Origin: Bacillota bacterium
Lineage (GTDB): Bacteria; Bacillota; Clostridia; Lachnospirales; Lachnospiraceae
Reading direction: 5' to 3'
Length of the DNA stretch: 64,000 nucleotides
NCBI GenBank assembly: GCA_023443225.1
Contig: JAEZVF010000115.1
Coordinates: 124,001 to 188,000, forward strand
Part shown: positions 53,605 to 60,888 of the stretch, one piece after another
How the letters are laid out: every line of letters begins with the position of its first letter
Position numbering within the stretch: position 1 is the stretch's first letter
The notes under the pieces: model-generated
Told to the model about the DNA's origin: nothing
The model's database searches: none
Seen by the model: only the letters and a program-made list of their open reading frames with translations
Position numbers and translations under genes: made by a program

Positions 53605-53847
53605 ATGATAACACCAAACGAAACACTACAACTGAATGAGCTTCTTACTCTCAAGAGCCTTAGCCTGACAAAAGCTCTCTTGATGTCGCCGATGATCACT
53701 GATGCAGATCTCAAGGAAATACTAAAGAAGAATTCTAATCTTTGCGAAGATCATATGAAAGAATTGAGAAGATTTATGGAGCTTTCATCTGTAAATGGCG
53801 AGAAAACCGTTAATAACTTTACTGAGGATGGAGGAAATGCAACATGA
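53605..53847 (+). CDS. Small spore-coat-type protein (pair 2, short member)
   Basis: 80 residues, helical, beginning TPNETLQLNELLTLKSLSLTK. It is related to the 70-residue protein at 51848. The stop overlaps the start of the next gene by 4 bases. No membrane segment or signal peptide. Role inferred from the CotF neighbour. Confidence 0.75.
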   Translation: MITPNETLQLNELLTLKSLSLTKALLMSPMITDADLKEILKKNSNLCEDHMKELRRFMELSSVNGEKTVNNFTEDGGNAT

Positions 53848-54146
53848 CGATAGCAAGCGGCATTGCGCATTTGGCGGGTCTGAACGATCAGGTTATTTCA
53901 TCAGATTTTGTAACTTCGATAAAAAGTACGATTCAGAATTATAGTATCGCTGTTACTGAGGTTACTTCACATGACTTAAGAAATGTTCTTAAGAAGCAGC
54001 TCAACGACGCCATAGAGGTTCATGAAGAAATATCAGATTATATAATGAGCAAAGGTTATTATCATGCTTATGATATTCAAGAACAGAAAAGTGAAATCCT
54101 AAAGGTTTCTCAGACAGCACTTAACTTAAAGGAAGCCAAAAAGTAG
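53844..54146 (+). CDS. CotF-family spore coat protein (pair 2)
   Basis: 100 residues with the core DLRNVLKKQLNDAIEVHEEI and SDYIMSKGYYHAYDIQEQ, close to the coat F consensus. It is coupled to the preceding short gene (ATGA overlap). Second copy of the pair that starts at 51848, on the other side of the dehydrogenase gene. Confidence 0.87.
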   Translation: MTIASGIAHLAGLNDQVISSDFVTSIKSTIQNYSIAVTEVTSHDLRNVLKKQLNDAIEVHEEISDYIMSKGYYHAYDIQEQKSEILKVSQTALNLKEAKK

Positions 54147-54277
54147 AATTGTTTTGAAGTTATAAATATGAATATGTAGTGATTACCAATGTAGAAACTC
54201 TTATTTTGCTAATACTAAGAATGTAATTTTACGATAACGTAGATTATAAAAATAGTATTAACAGGGAAGGAGTTATT

Positions 54278-54739
54278 ATGTCTGAAAATCATTTGGCAAT
54301 TGTAAATGTACCAATTCAGAAATGGGGTGAATTGTACAGTGCAGAAGAAGCTCTGAATATCGGTACTATCTTTCATGATTTGAATAAACCATTTTTTGCA
54401 GCGGAAGAAGTGTCAAATAGTAAGAGTCCCATTGCATCAGGAATGGAAAGTCAAGATATGACAAAGGAACAGTCAGATCGAGAGCAGCTTATGACACAGA
54501 TCAATCAGATTAGTTTTTTTTTGGATGATCTAACATTATATTTGGACACCCATAAAACGGATGTACAGGCCATCCGGTTATATCATGAAAAAGCAAAAGA
54601 ACTGGAGAAACTTAGAGAACAGTTTGCGCAAAAATTTTATCCACTGACAAAGTTTTGCATCCCCTTTATTATGAATGATGAAATAAGCAGCTCCAGCTGG
54701 TTGGATGGGCCGCTGCCTTGGGAAGGAGCGTGTGTGTAA
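54278..54739 (+). CDS. CotJA-CotJB fusion spore coat protein
   Basis: 153 residues. The first part (about 14-45: WGELYSAEEALNIGTIFHDL) matches CotJA's SPxEALxxGTxxxxLxxP region. The second (about 68-150: LDDLTLYLDTHKTDVQAIRL, then WLDGPLPWEG) matches CotJB. In Bacillus these are separate proteins of about 80 residues each; here one frame encodes both, joined by a Ser/Met-rich linker. The CotJC gene starts immediately after the stop. The start follows GGGAAGGAG. Confidence 0.85.
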   Translation: MSENHLAIVNVPIQKWGELYSAEEALNIGTIFHDLNKPFFAAEEVSNSKSPIASGMESQDMTKEQSDREQLMTQINQISFFLDDLTLYLDTHKTDVQAIRLYHEKAKELEKLREQFAQKFYPLTKFCIPFIMNDEISSSSWLDGPLPWEGACV

Positions 54740-55357
54740 ATGTGGATTTATGAAAAAAGACTACAATATCCGGTGAAAATATCTAAAACTTGTCCGAAGA
54801 CAGCTCGGCTCATTATTAGTCAGTATGGAGGTCCGGACGGAGAATTGTCCGCATCCATGCGGTATCTGTCACAGCGTTATACCATGCCTGTAAAAGAAGT
54901 CGGAGGTCTTCTTACAGATATTGGAACAGAAGAATTAGCGCATATGGAAATCATCTGTGCCATGGTATATCAGCTAACCAAGAATCTGACTATAGAACAG
55001 GCAAAGGAAGCGGGATTTGATGCATATTATATCGATCATACCACAGCTCTTTGGCCTCAGGCTGCATCCTCTGTTCCATTTACTTCTCTCGAATTCCAAT
55101 CCAAAGGAGATGCTATCACAGATTTGACAGAAGACCTTGCAGCAGAACAAAAAGCTAGAACTGTATATGACAACCTACTGAGAATGATCCCTGATCCTGA
55201 AATAAGAGAGCCGTTGAAATTCCTCCGAAGCAGAGAAATCGTCCATTTCCAAAGGTTCGGAGAAGCCCTTGAGAAAACAAAGGATAAGCTGGATAGTAAG
55301 AATTTTTACTATTTTAACCCAGAATTTGATAAAGAAATGTTTCATGATAGTTTGTAA
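54740..55357 (+). CDS. cotJC: CotJC, manganese-catalase-family spore coat protein
   Basis: 205 residues. Manganese catalase four-helix fold: iron/manganese ligand pattern GTEELAHMEIICAM and DLAAEQKARTVYDNLLRMI, then FLRSREIVHFQRFGEAL. N-terminal MWIYEKRLQYPVKI is typical of CotJC. It probably detoxifies peroxide in the spore coat. Its ATG directly follows the CotJA-JB stop codon. Confidence 0.93.
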   Translation: MWIYEKRLQYPVKISKTCPKTARLIISQYGGPDGELSASMRYLSQRYTMPVKEVGGLLTDIGTEELAHMEIICAMVYQLTKNLTIEQAKEAGFDAYYIDHTTALWPQAASSVPFTSLEFQSKGDAITDLTEDLAAEQKARTVYDNLLRMIPDPEIREPLKFLRSREIVHFQRFGEALEKTKDKLDSKNFYYFNPEFDKEMFHDSL

Positions 55358-55374
55358 TAAATGATATGTTAAAT

Positions 55375-55413
55375 AATCCCCCTGAAGAGCAATTATCTTC
55401 AGCGGGATTGTTT
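55375..55413 (+). terminator. Probable terminator of the CotJ operon
   Basis: Stem AATCCCCCTGAAGA (55375-55388) with TCTTCAGCGGGATT (55396-55409), one C-C mismatch, then GTTT. The T-run is short. It may also end the convergent nagB transcript. Confidence 0.55.
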
Positions 55414-55427
55414 GAAAGACTATTTTT

Positions 55428-56168
55428 TTATATATTGCCAGTGTTAAGTAAGGATAAAGCCTCTTGATCAGCTACGATAGTTACATCCTTATGAAACTGT
55501 AAGATAGAGGCAGGAACAGATGGGGTAATCGGTCCTTCAATAACCTCTTTTAGTATTTGAGCTTTTCCTTTCCCGTTAACGACTACTACAATTTTATTTG
55601 CCTCCATTATATTTCCTATTCCCATAGTATAGGCATATCTCGGAATTTCTTCGAAATTTTGAAAGAAGCGGGAATTGGCATCAATGGTACTTTGACTTAA
55701 AGCAACGCAATGTGTTGTTCTAATAAAATTATCATTAGGTTCATTAAAACCGATATGCCCGTTGTTACCAAGACCAAGAAGTTGCAAATCTACGCCACCT
55801 AAGGATGCTATGATCTCATCATAACGACGACATTCCTTTTGAGCATCTTCTGCTAAACCATTTGGAATATGAACATTTTTTAGATTAATATTGATATGTT
55901 GAAAGAAGTTTTCATTCATAAAATAAGAATAGCTTTGGGGGTTATCTGGTGACATCCCTTTGTATTCATCTAAGTTAACTGTTTTAATTAGGGAAAAGTC
56001 AATATCACCCTTATGATACCATTCAATCAACTGTTTGTAAGTGCCAATGGGAGAAGAACCAGTGGCAAGGCCAAGTACACTGTTTGGATTTAGAATTACT
56101 TGTGCAGATATTATGTTAGCTGCTTTCCTACTCATTTCTTGATAATCCATTGTTGCAATAATTCTCAT
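55428..56168 (-). CDS. nagB: Glucosamine-6-phosphate deaminase
   Basis: 246 residues, usual length. Characteristic blocks: LGLATGSSPIGTYKQLI, TVNLDEYKGM, QLLGLGNNGHIGFNEP (catalytic Asp/His region) and TMGIGNIMEANKIVVV. It converts glucosamine-6-P to fructose-6-P and ammonia. It stands alone, without nagA. The GH3 hexosaminidase-like enzyme at 45264 could feed it. Confidence 0.95.
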   Translation of the reverse strand: MRIIATMDYQEMSRKAANIISAQVILNPNSVLGLATGSSPIGTYKQLIEWYHKGDIDFSLIKTVNLDEYKGMSPDNPQSYSYFMNENFFQHININLKNVHIPNGLAEDAQKECRRYDEIIASLGGVDLQLLGLGNNGHIGFNEPNDNFIRTTHCVALSQSTIDANSRFFQNFEEIPRYAYTMGIGNIMEANKIVVVVNGKGKAQILKEVIEGPITPSVPASILQFHKDVTIVADQEALSLLNTGNI

Positions 56169-56371
56169 ACTAATCCATACCTTTCAAATGTATTCCTACA
56201 TAATTTTACCTATTCTAAATGAATAAGTTATATAAATAATAGCATTACCTATAATTAGAATCAAGAAAAAAATGTAATGAAGCTGAACGAATTAATGTTA
56301 CATAACAGGCACTTATCAAAACGGCGATAACACGGTGGGTGTTACAAAATAAATCAATTTGATTTAAATAG

Positions 56372-56410
56372 AAACGTACTATTGACAGTACGTTTTTACT
56401 ATGATAAATT
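56372..56410 (+). promoter_or_regulatory. Promoter with overlapping palindrome for the MarR operon
   Basis: TTGACA (56382-56387), 17-base spacer, TAAATT (56405-56410). A perfect inverted repeat, AAACGTACT (56372-56380) and AGTACGTTT (56387-56395) with 6-base centre, straddles the -35. A second weaker dyad, TTAGTTAA and TTTAACTA, flanks the start region. A repressor bound at the first would block polymerase; MarR autorepression is the likely reading. Confidence 0.6.
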
Positions 56411-56456
56411 AGTTAATGTAATTTAATTAAAATTGTTTAACTATTTGGAGGCATGA

Positions 56457-56912
56457 ATGGAAGAAAAATTTTCTACTCTCGTAAATTTATTATGGGAAGA
56501 ATGTATACGAAATCTTAATACTACGCTGGCAGAGGAGGAAATAAACAAATTTTCTAACAATGACTATTACTATTTACTGATAATTCATTCATTACAAAAA
56601 CCGAACTTCTCACAGATAGCAGAGAAATTATCTTTGACGAGACCAGCTGTTTCAGCAATTATTAGAAAATTAATTCATATGAAACTAGTTGAAAAGGCGC
56701 AATCAGTAGAGGATAAAAGAATTTATTATGTTGAGCTAACAAAAAAAGGGAAAGACATCTTACAAGGTGACAGGGCTGTTTATAAATGGGTTACAGATAC
56801 CATTAAAAGTATAGCAAGAAATGAAAATGAACTCATTATTCTTGAGCGTATCATATCAAAATTAGTAGAAAAATTGGAGAGTAAAACTCATGAGATGTAT
56901 AAAAGTGAATAA
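56457..56912 (+). CDS. MarR-family regulator
   Basis: 151 residues. Winged helix: NFSQIAEKLSLTRPAVSAII and RKLIHMKLVEKAQSVEDKRI (wing with DKR). Dimer helices at both ends. It is the first gene of a three-gene operon and probably represses it through the palindrome over its own promoter. The start follows TTTGGAGGCATGA. The small membrane protein gene overlaps its last 23 bases. Confidence 0.9.
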   Translation: MEEKFSTLVNLLWEECIRNLNTTLAEEEINKFSNNDYYYLLIIHSLQKPNFSQIAEKLSLTRPAVSAIIRKLIHMKLVEKAQSVEDKRIYYVELTKKGKDILQGDRAVYKWVTDTIKSIARNENELIILERIISKLVEKLESKTHEMYKSE

Positions 56913-57162
56913 TAAAAAGATATATCGAATTATTGCGATTACTCTAATTGCTATGTCCTTTGTGCTATATGTCGTAATGCCTTTTAATATTTGTTTACCA
57001 TTCTCGGCATGTATGATTGCAGTTATAACCGGAACAATGATGGTAGTAAGTGAAATAATATTTTGGATTGGAAGCCTCATGATTGGTCGTGAAGTTGCAT
57101 TAAAAATCAAAAATAAATTAAATATTATAAGAATTTTCGATTGTATAAGAAAGCGAAAGTAG
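56890..57162 (+). CDS. Small two-helix membrane protein
   Basis: About 90 residues with two membrane helices (IIAITLIAMSFVLYVVMPFN; IAVITGTMMVVSEIIFWIGS) and a basic C-terminus ending CIRKRK. It resembles the short proteins called transporter suffix domain proteins, which occur alone or fused to MFS transporters; that is a pattern-level guess. It overlaps the MarR gene, and the next gene starts 10 bases later. Confidence 0.65.
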   Translation: MRCIKVNNKKIYRIIAITLIAMSFVLYVVMPFNICLPFSACMIAVITGTMMVVSEIIFWIGSLMIGREVALKIKNKLNIIRIFDCIRKRK

Positions 57163-57172
57163 GTAAAACAGG

Positions 57173-57925
57173 ATGATATTTTATTTTAGTGGAACAGGAA
57201 ATTCGAAACATATTGCAGATAAGATAGCAAAGCGAACAGGGGAAAGATTGGTGTTTATTTCTAAAAACACCATAGAAAAAGATGAGACATATGAAATCGG
57301 AGAAAATGAAAGGATTGGATTTATCTTTCCTATCTATTGGTACTGTATGCCAAGCATTGTTGAGAAGTTTATAATTCAACTAAAGTTATCGGGATATCAG
57401 AAGCAATATGTTTATGCAATAGCATCCTATGGCATAGCAGCTGGTAATGTTATGGACCGTATGACCAAAACTTTGAATAAAAAGCAAGTACATTTGAATG
57501 GAATATTCGGAGTAAAGATGGTTGACAATTATGTGGTTGGATATAATATTATGAATAAAGAAAAGCAAAGAATTCTTTTGAATAACGCTGAGGCAGAAAT
57601 AGATAAAATCATGTCTATGATTGAGTATCGGGAATATATAGAATACATAAAAAAGGGAATGATAGCATTTGTAACTCCCATTACCGGATATGCCTATCGA
57701 AAAACCAATCACACGAAAAAATTCTTTGCTACACAAGAATGTAACGGCTGCAAACAATGTGAAAGGGCCTGTCCATGCAATGCAATACAAATCGTAGACG
57801 GAAAACCTATGTGGTCAGGAGATTGTACTTTTTGTCTAAACTGTATTCATAGCTGCAAACAATCTGCAATCCAGTATGGGAAATCCACGATGAAAAGAGA
57901 TAGGTATCAATATAAAGAATTGTAA
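57173..57925 (+). CDS. EFR1-family flavodoxin/ferredoxin protein
   Basis: 250 residues: an N-terminal flavodoxin-like domain (FYFSGTGNSKHIADKIAK, PIYWYCMPSIVEKF) and a C-terminal double 4Fe-4S ferredoxin (CNGCKQCERACPCNAI and CTFCLNCIHSCKQSAI). EFR1 proteins are electron carriers in anaerobes, often near MarR or TetR regulators. Last gene of the MarR operon. A role in reductive detoxification would fit but is inferred. Confidence 0.92.
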   Translation: MIFYFSGTGNSKHIADKIAKRTGERLVFISKNTIEKDETYEIGENERIGFIFPIYWYCMPSIVEKFIIQLKLSGYQKQYVYAIASYGIAAGNVMDRMTKTLNKKQVHLNGIFGVKMVDNYVVGYNIMNKEKQRILLNNAEAEIDKIMSMIEYREYIEYIKKGMIAFVTPITGYAYRKTNHTKKFFATQECNGCKQCERACPCNAIQIVDGKPMWSGDCTFCLNCIHSCKQSAIQYGKSTMKRDRYQYKEL

Positions 57926-57958
57926 TTTACCTATAAAGTCAATTATTTAATTTGCCAT

Positions 57959-58771
57959 CTATAAACTCATATTCCGTTTGATTTTTACAGGAGTATTTTT
58001 AGAAGAGGTATTCTTGTATAAATCAAATTGAAAACTACATTTATCTGCACGAGTAACAGAAGTTGTATACTCAAATATAAATCCGGAGTCTAAATAGGAA
58101 ATTCGTGAAATTTTGTATCCTGCAGTTTTGGAAGAACATTTTAACAGAGAGGATTCATTTCTAGATAAAATAATTGCTTCCAAAGATTCTTTGGCGTGAT
58201 ACATGTCTAAGTGATAGGTTTCATTTAGTATCTGGTAAAGAGAATACTTGTTGAAATCGAATGTCTCAATTTTATTACATAGATAATAGGGAATATAAGT
58301 ACGCTCCCATAGTATGGGTTCTTGATTGGCAAGACGCAAGCGCTCCAGATAAAACACTTGTGTTTGTGTAGTTGGAAGCTTCAGTATATTTGCAATGTCG
58401 ACCGGACAATCTTTAAGAACTTCAGTCTTTATTATTTTAGAACTTGGCTTAGCACCAATTGCCTTCATGTCTTCTGTAAAGTTGTAAAGGTAATTCATGT
58501 TCCGCTTTAATTTGGTATTGGCAATAAAAGTGCCTTTACCTCGGTAGCGAACAAGAAGCCCTTCTTCTACTAATGTATTCATCGCTTGGCGGACTGTTGT
58601 CCTGCTTATATTTAATATGTCACACAAACTGTTTTCGGCAATCATCATATCTCCCGGCTTTAATATTCCGGTCTGAATTTGGATACGAAAATAAGCAGCC
58701 AGTTGTATATATAGGGGCACATCTGTCCCCTCTGAAAAATGGAACGTATTTTTAAAGTATTCGATATCCAT
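57959..58771 (-). CDS. GntR/HutC-family regulator
   Basis: About 270 residues: GntR winged helix (LQPGDM-like KPGDMMIAENSLCDILNISR, TTVRQAMNTLVEEG) and a UTRA ligand-binding domain (about 95-260, FYLERLRLANQEPILWERTY). The start is the ATG at 58771 after AAGGGGGA. It lies 13 bases after the PfkB gene in the same direction. The AAATGTAT/ATACATTT palindromes in the divergent gap at 60009-60101 are its probable operators. Confidence 0.9.
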   Translation of the reverse strand: MDIEYFKNTFHFSEGTDVPLYIQLAAYFRIQIQTGILKPGDMMIAENSLCDILNISRTTVRQAMNTLVEEGLLVRYRGKGTFIANTKLKRNMNYLYNFTEDMKAIGAKPSSKIIKTEVLKDCPVDIANILKLPTTQTQVFYLERLRLANQEPILWERTYIPYYLCNKIETFDFNKYSLYQILNETYHLDMYHAKESLEAIILSRNESSLLKCSSKTAGYKISRISYLDSGFIFEYTTSVTRADKCSFQFDLYKNTSSKNTPVKIKRNMSL

Positions 58772-58784
58772 AATAAAATCCCCC

Positions 58785-59930
58785 TTATAATGATGTTGGA
58801 TTTTCATTCCATAAATTAATAAAATCTATTATTTCGCTGATGGTTGGGCTTTTGGCATTGCGCACATAGTAGCCGGATGTTGCGCATCCCATATATAGGC
58901 AGTTTATAAAGGAAAAGTTTTGCATAATACCATAAAGAAAACCGGCATTAAAGTTGTCACCGGCACCTGTTGTAAGTTTTGGATGTGTACAGTAAGGTCC
59001 GGTTACCTCGTAATAGAAATTTTTATGTTGACAGCATGCCCTGTCCACAAGATGGATTACAATACAGAATAATCCTAATTGATGGGATAAAATCTTAAGA
59101 AGTTCTTTTGTATCTGCTGCATGGTAACTCGTTATTGTTTCATTCAAAGCCTCACAGACTTCACATGCTTCTTTCAAATTCATACTTAGTATAACACAAA
59201 AACCTGCTTTCGTAAAATCTTTTATAATTGAAAGTCCAATTAGCAGGTCTTCTTTTGTGCGCTTTTCTGGGTCCGCTAAATCAAGGAACACTGTCTTTTC
59301 GGAAACTGTAATATTAGGTACTACTACTTTTAGAAATTCTCCCCATATATGATTCATATCTAGTATCATGGACCAATTAGAAAAGACGAAATAACTACAA
59401 CTCTCAAACATTGATATAAGCTGTCCTAAAGTGCACTTATTTATTATATTCTTCCAAGTAATCGTATTAAGTTCGTTCAATTTAGAAGTAATAATCTTTC
59501 CATCATTGAATTCCAAAGCACTTGTAACAGCAGGAGGTGAAAGACAGATAATCTCATTACATCGATTAAGAGCTTTGAATTCAGGGTTTAGAATTGGATT
59601 ACCGACAGCTCCCATATAAGTAACTTCAACAAAATAATTGAGTAGAGAATTAGCAAGAATAGGCCCATTTCCACCCATCTTTATCTGCTGGCTAACCAAT
59701 TCGATATTCGTACTCATGCCGCTCCCACGAGCGATTCGATCAGCATAAGCTTTAATCGATGTTATCCTTTTAAAAGAATCCGAAGAGAAACGTTTATCTA
59801 CCACATGAATAATTTCATCAATAAAACCGTCAAAACCAACAAAGACCTTTTTAGTCTTGGACGGATTATTTAATAATGAACAAAGTTCAGATAAATGAGA
59901 AGCGATGAGATATCTTTTTTTTGTATACAT
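58785..59930 (-). CDS. PfkB-family carbohydrate kinase
   Basis: About 381 residues, longer than ribokinase. FVGFDGFIDEIIHVV opens the fold, KMGGNGPILANSLL follows, and the C-terminal GAGDNFNAGFLYG holds the catalytic Asp. The start is the ATG at 59930 after TGGAGGTCATT. It should phosphorylate a sugar for the divergent DeoC-type aldolase. A 2-deoxy sugar is a reasonable guess from that neighbour, but nothing in the sequence fixes the substrate. Confidence 0.88.
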   Translation of the reverse strand: MYTKKRYLIASHLSELCSLLNNPSKTKKVFVGFDGFIDEIIHVVDKRFSSDSFKRITSIKAYADRIARGSGMSTNIELVSQQIKMGGNGPILANSLLNYFVEVTYMGAVGNPILNPEFKALNRCNEIICLSPPAVTSALEFNDGKIITSKLNELNTITWKNIINKCTLGQLISMFESCSYFVFSNWSMILDMNHIWGEFLKVVVPNITVSEKTVFLDLADPEKRTKEDLLIGLSIIKDFTKAGFCVILSMNLKEACEVCEALNETITSYHAADTKELLKILSHQLGLFCIVIHLVDRACCQHKNFYYEVTGPYCTHPKLTTGAGDNFNAGFLYGIMQNFSFINCLYMGCATSGYYVRNAKSPTISEIIDFINLWNENPTSL

Positions 59931-60008
59931 AATGACCTCCATATTGTTTTGGTTCATTTCTATAAGCAAGATTATATAACTCAAACAGTAAAAAAGCAAG
60001 GGGTGATT

Positions 60009-60101
60009 AATACATTTAAATAAATGATATTGACACAATGCCTTAAAAGTGGTATAAGTGTAAATGTATCATACATTTAATACATATGAATTTATATGTA
60101 T
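60009..60101. promoter_or_regulatory. Divergent promoter with three GntR-type palindromes
   Basis: Promoter TTGACA (60030-60035), 17-base spacer, TATAAG (60053-60058) reads towards deoC. Sites: ATACATTT...AAATGATA (60010-60029, imperfect), AAATGTATCATACATTT (60062-60078, perfect), and ATACATAT-GAATTT-ATATGTAT (60080-60101, perfect arms). One site precedes the promoter and two follow it, an arrangement suited to repression with looping. The GntR gene two genes away is the likely binder. Confidence 0.7.
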
Positions 60102-60130
60102 CACAAAACGAATTAAGGGAGGCTATTAGT

Positions 60131-60835
60131 ATGAAACCTAGTAAAAAAGCCAGTGAAATGACAGTTAGCGAATTAGCAAAGTACATTGATTATTCTGTGT
60201 TAAAACCTGAGTTCACAGAACAAGAGATTGTTGAATTAACAAAGGATGGAGTAAGATTAGGTTGTGCGACAATTTGTATTAACCCGGGATATATGGATTT
60301 GTGCGAACCATATGTTATAGGCAGTGAAACCATGCTTTGTCCAGTATGTGATTTTCCATTTGGCACAAGTTCTACTGAATCAAAGATAAAGCAAATTGAG
60401 ATAGTAGCAAAATATGATACTGTAAAAGAAATAGATATCGTAGTAAATTTTGGATGGATTCGTGGTGGAATGTACGATAAAGTAACAGAAGATATAAAAG
60501 CTTGTGCAGATATGGCGCATAAATATGGCAGAAAGTTAAAAGTAATATTTGAAACAGATGCTTTAAGTCAAGAACAGGTAATAAAAAGTTGCCAATGTGC
60601 GGTAAAGGCAGGGGCAGATTTTGTAAAAACAAGTACCGGATTCATAACTGGAATAGAATCACATGGTGCCACACCTGAAATTATTAAAGTGATGATGGAT
60701 GAAGTGGGTGACAGATGCCAGGTTAAAGGCAGCGGCTGCATTAGAACCAGAGAACATTTTCTACAGTTGATTGATATGGGAATTGATAGAATGGGTGTGG
60801 GTTATAAATCCGTCTCAGTTGTATTAAATAATTAA
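60131..60835 (+). CDS. deoC: Deoxyribose-phosphate aldolase-family protein
   Basis: 234 residues. The catalytic positions are in place: Asp in EIDIVVNFG, Schiff-base Lys in DFVKTSTGF and Lys in VKGSGCIRT. DYSVLKPEFT replaces the usual DHTLLKP, and FETD replaces FETC/IETC, so this is a divergent subgroup. DeoC cleaves 2-deoxyribose-5-phosphate to glyceraldehyde-3-P and acetaldehyde. The start is the ATG at 60131 after AAGGGAGG. The GH1 gene follows after 53 bases. Confidence 0.85.
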   Translation: MKPSKKASEMTVSELAKYIDYSVLKPEFTEQEIVELTKDGVRLGCATICINPGYMDLCEPYVIGSETMLCPVCDFPFGTSSTESKIKQIEIVAKYDTVKEIDIVVNFGWIRGGMYDKVTEDIKACADMAHKYGRKLKVIFETDALSQEQVIKSCQCAVKAGADFVKTSTGFITGIESHGATPEIIKVMMDEVGDRCQVKGSGCIRTREHFLQLIDMGIDRMGVGYKSVSVVLNN

Positions 60836-60888
60836 TAAAATAACATGCCACAGTATGTATCATAATGGAAATGGAGGAAAGTGAAGCT

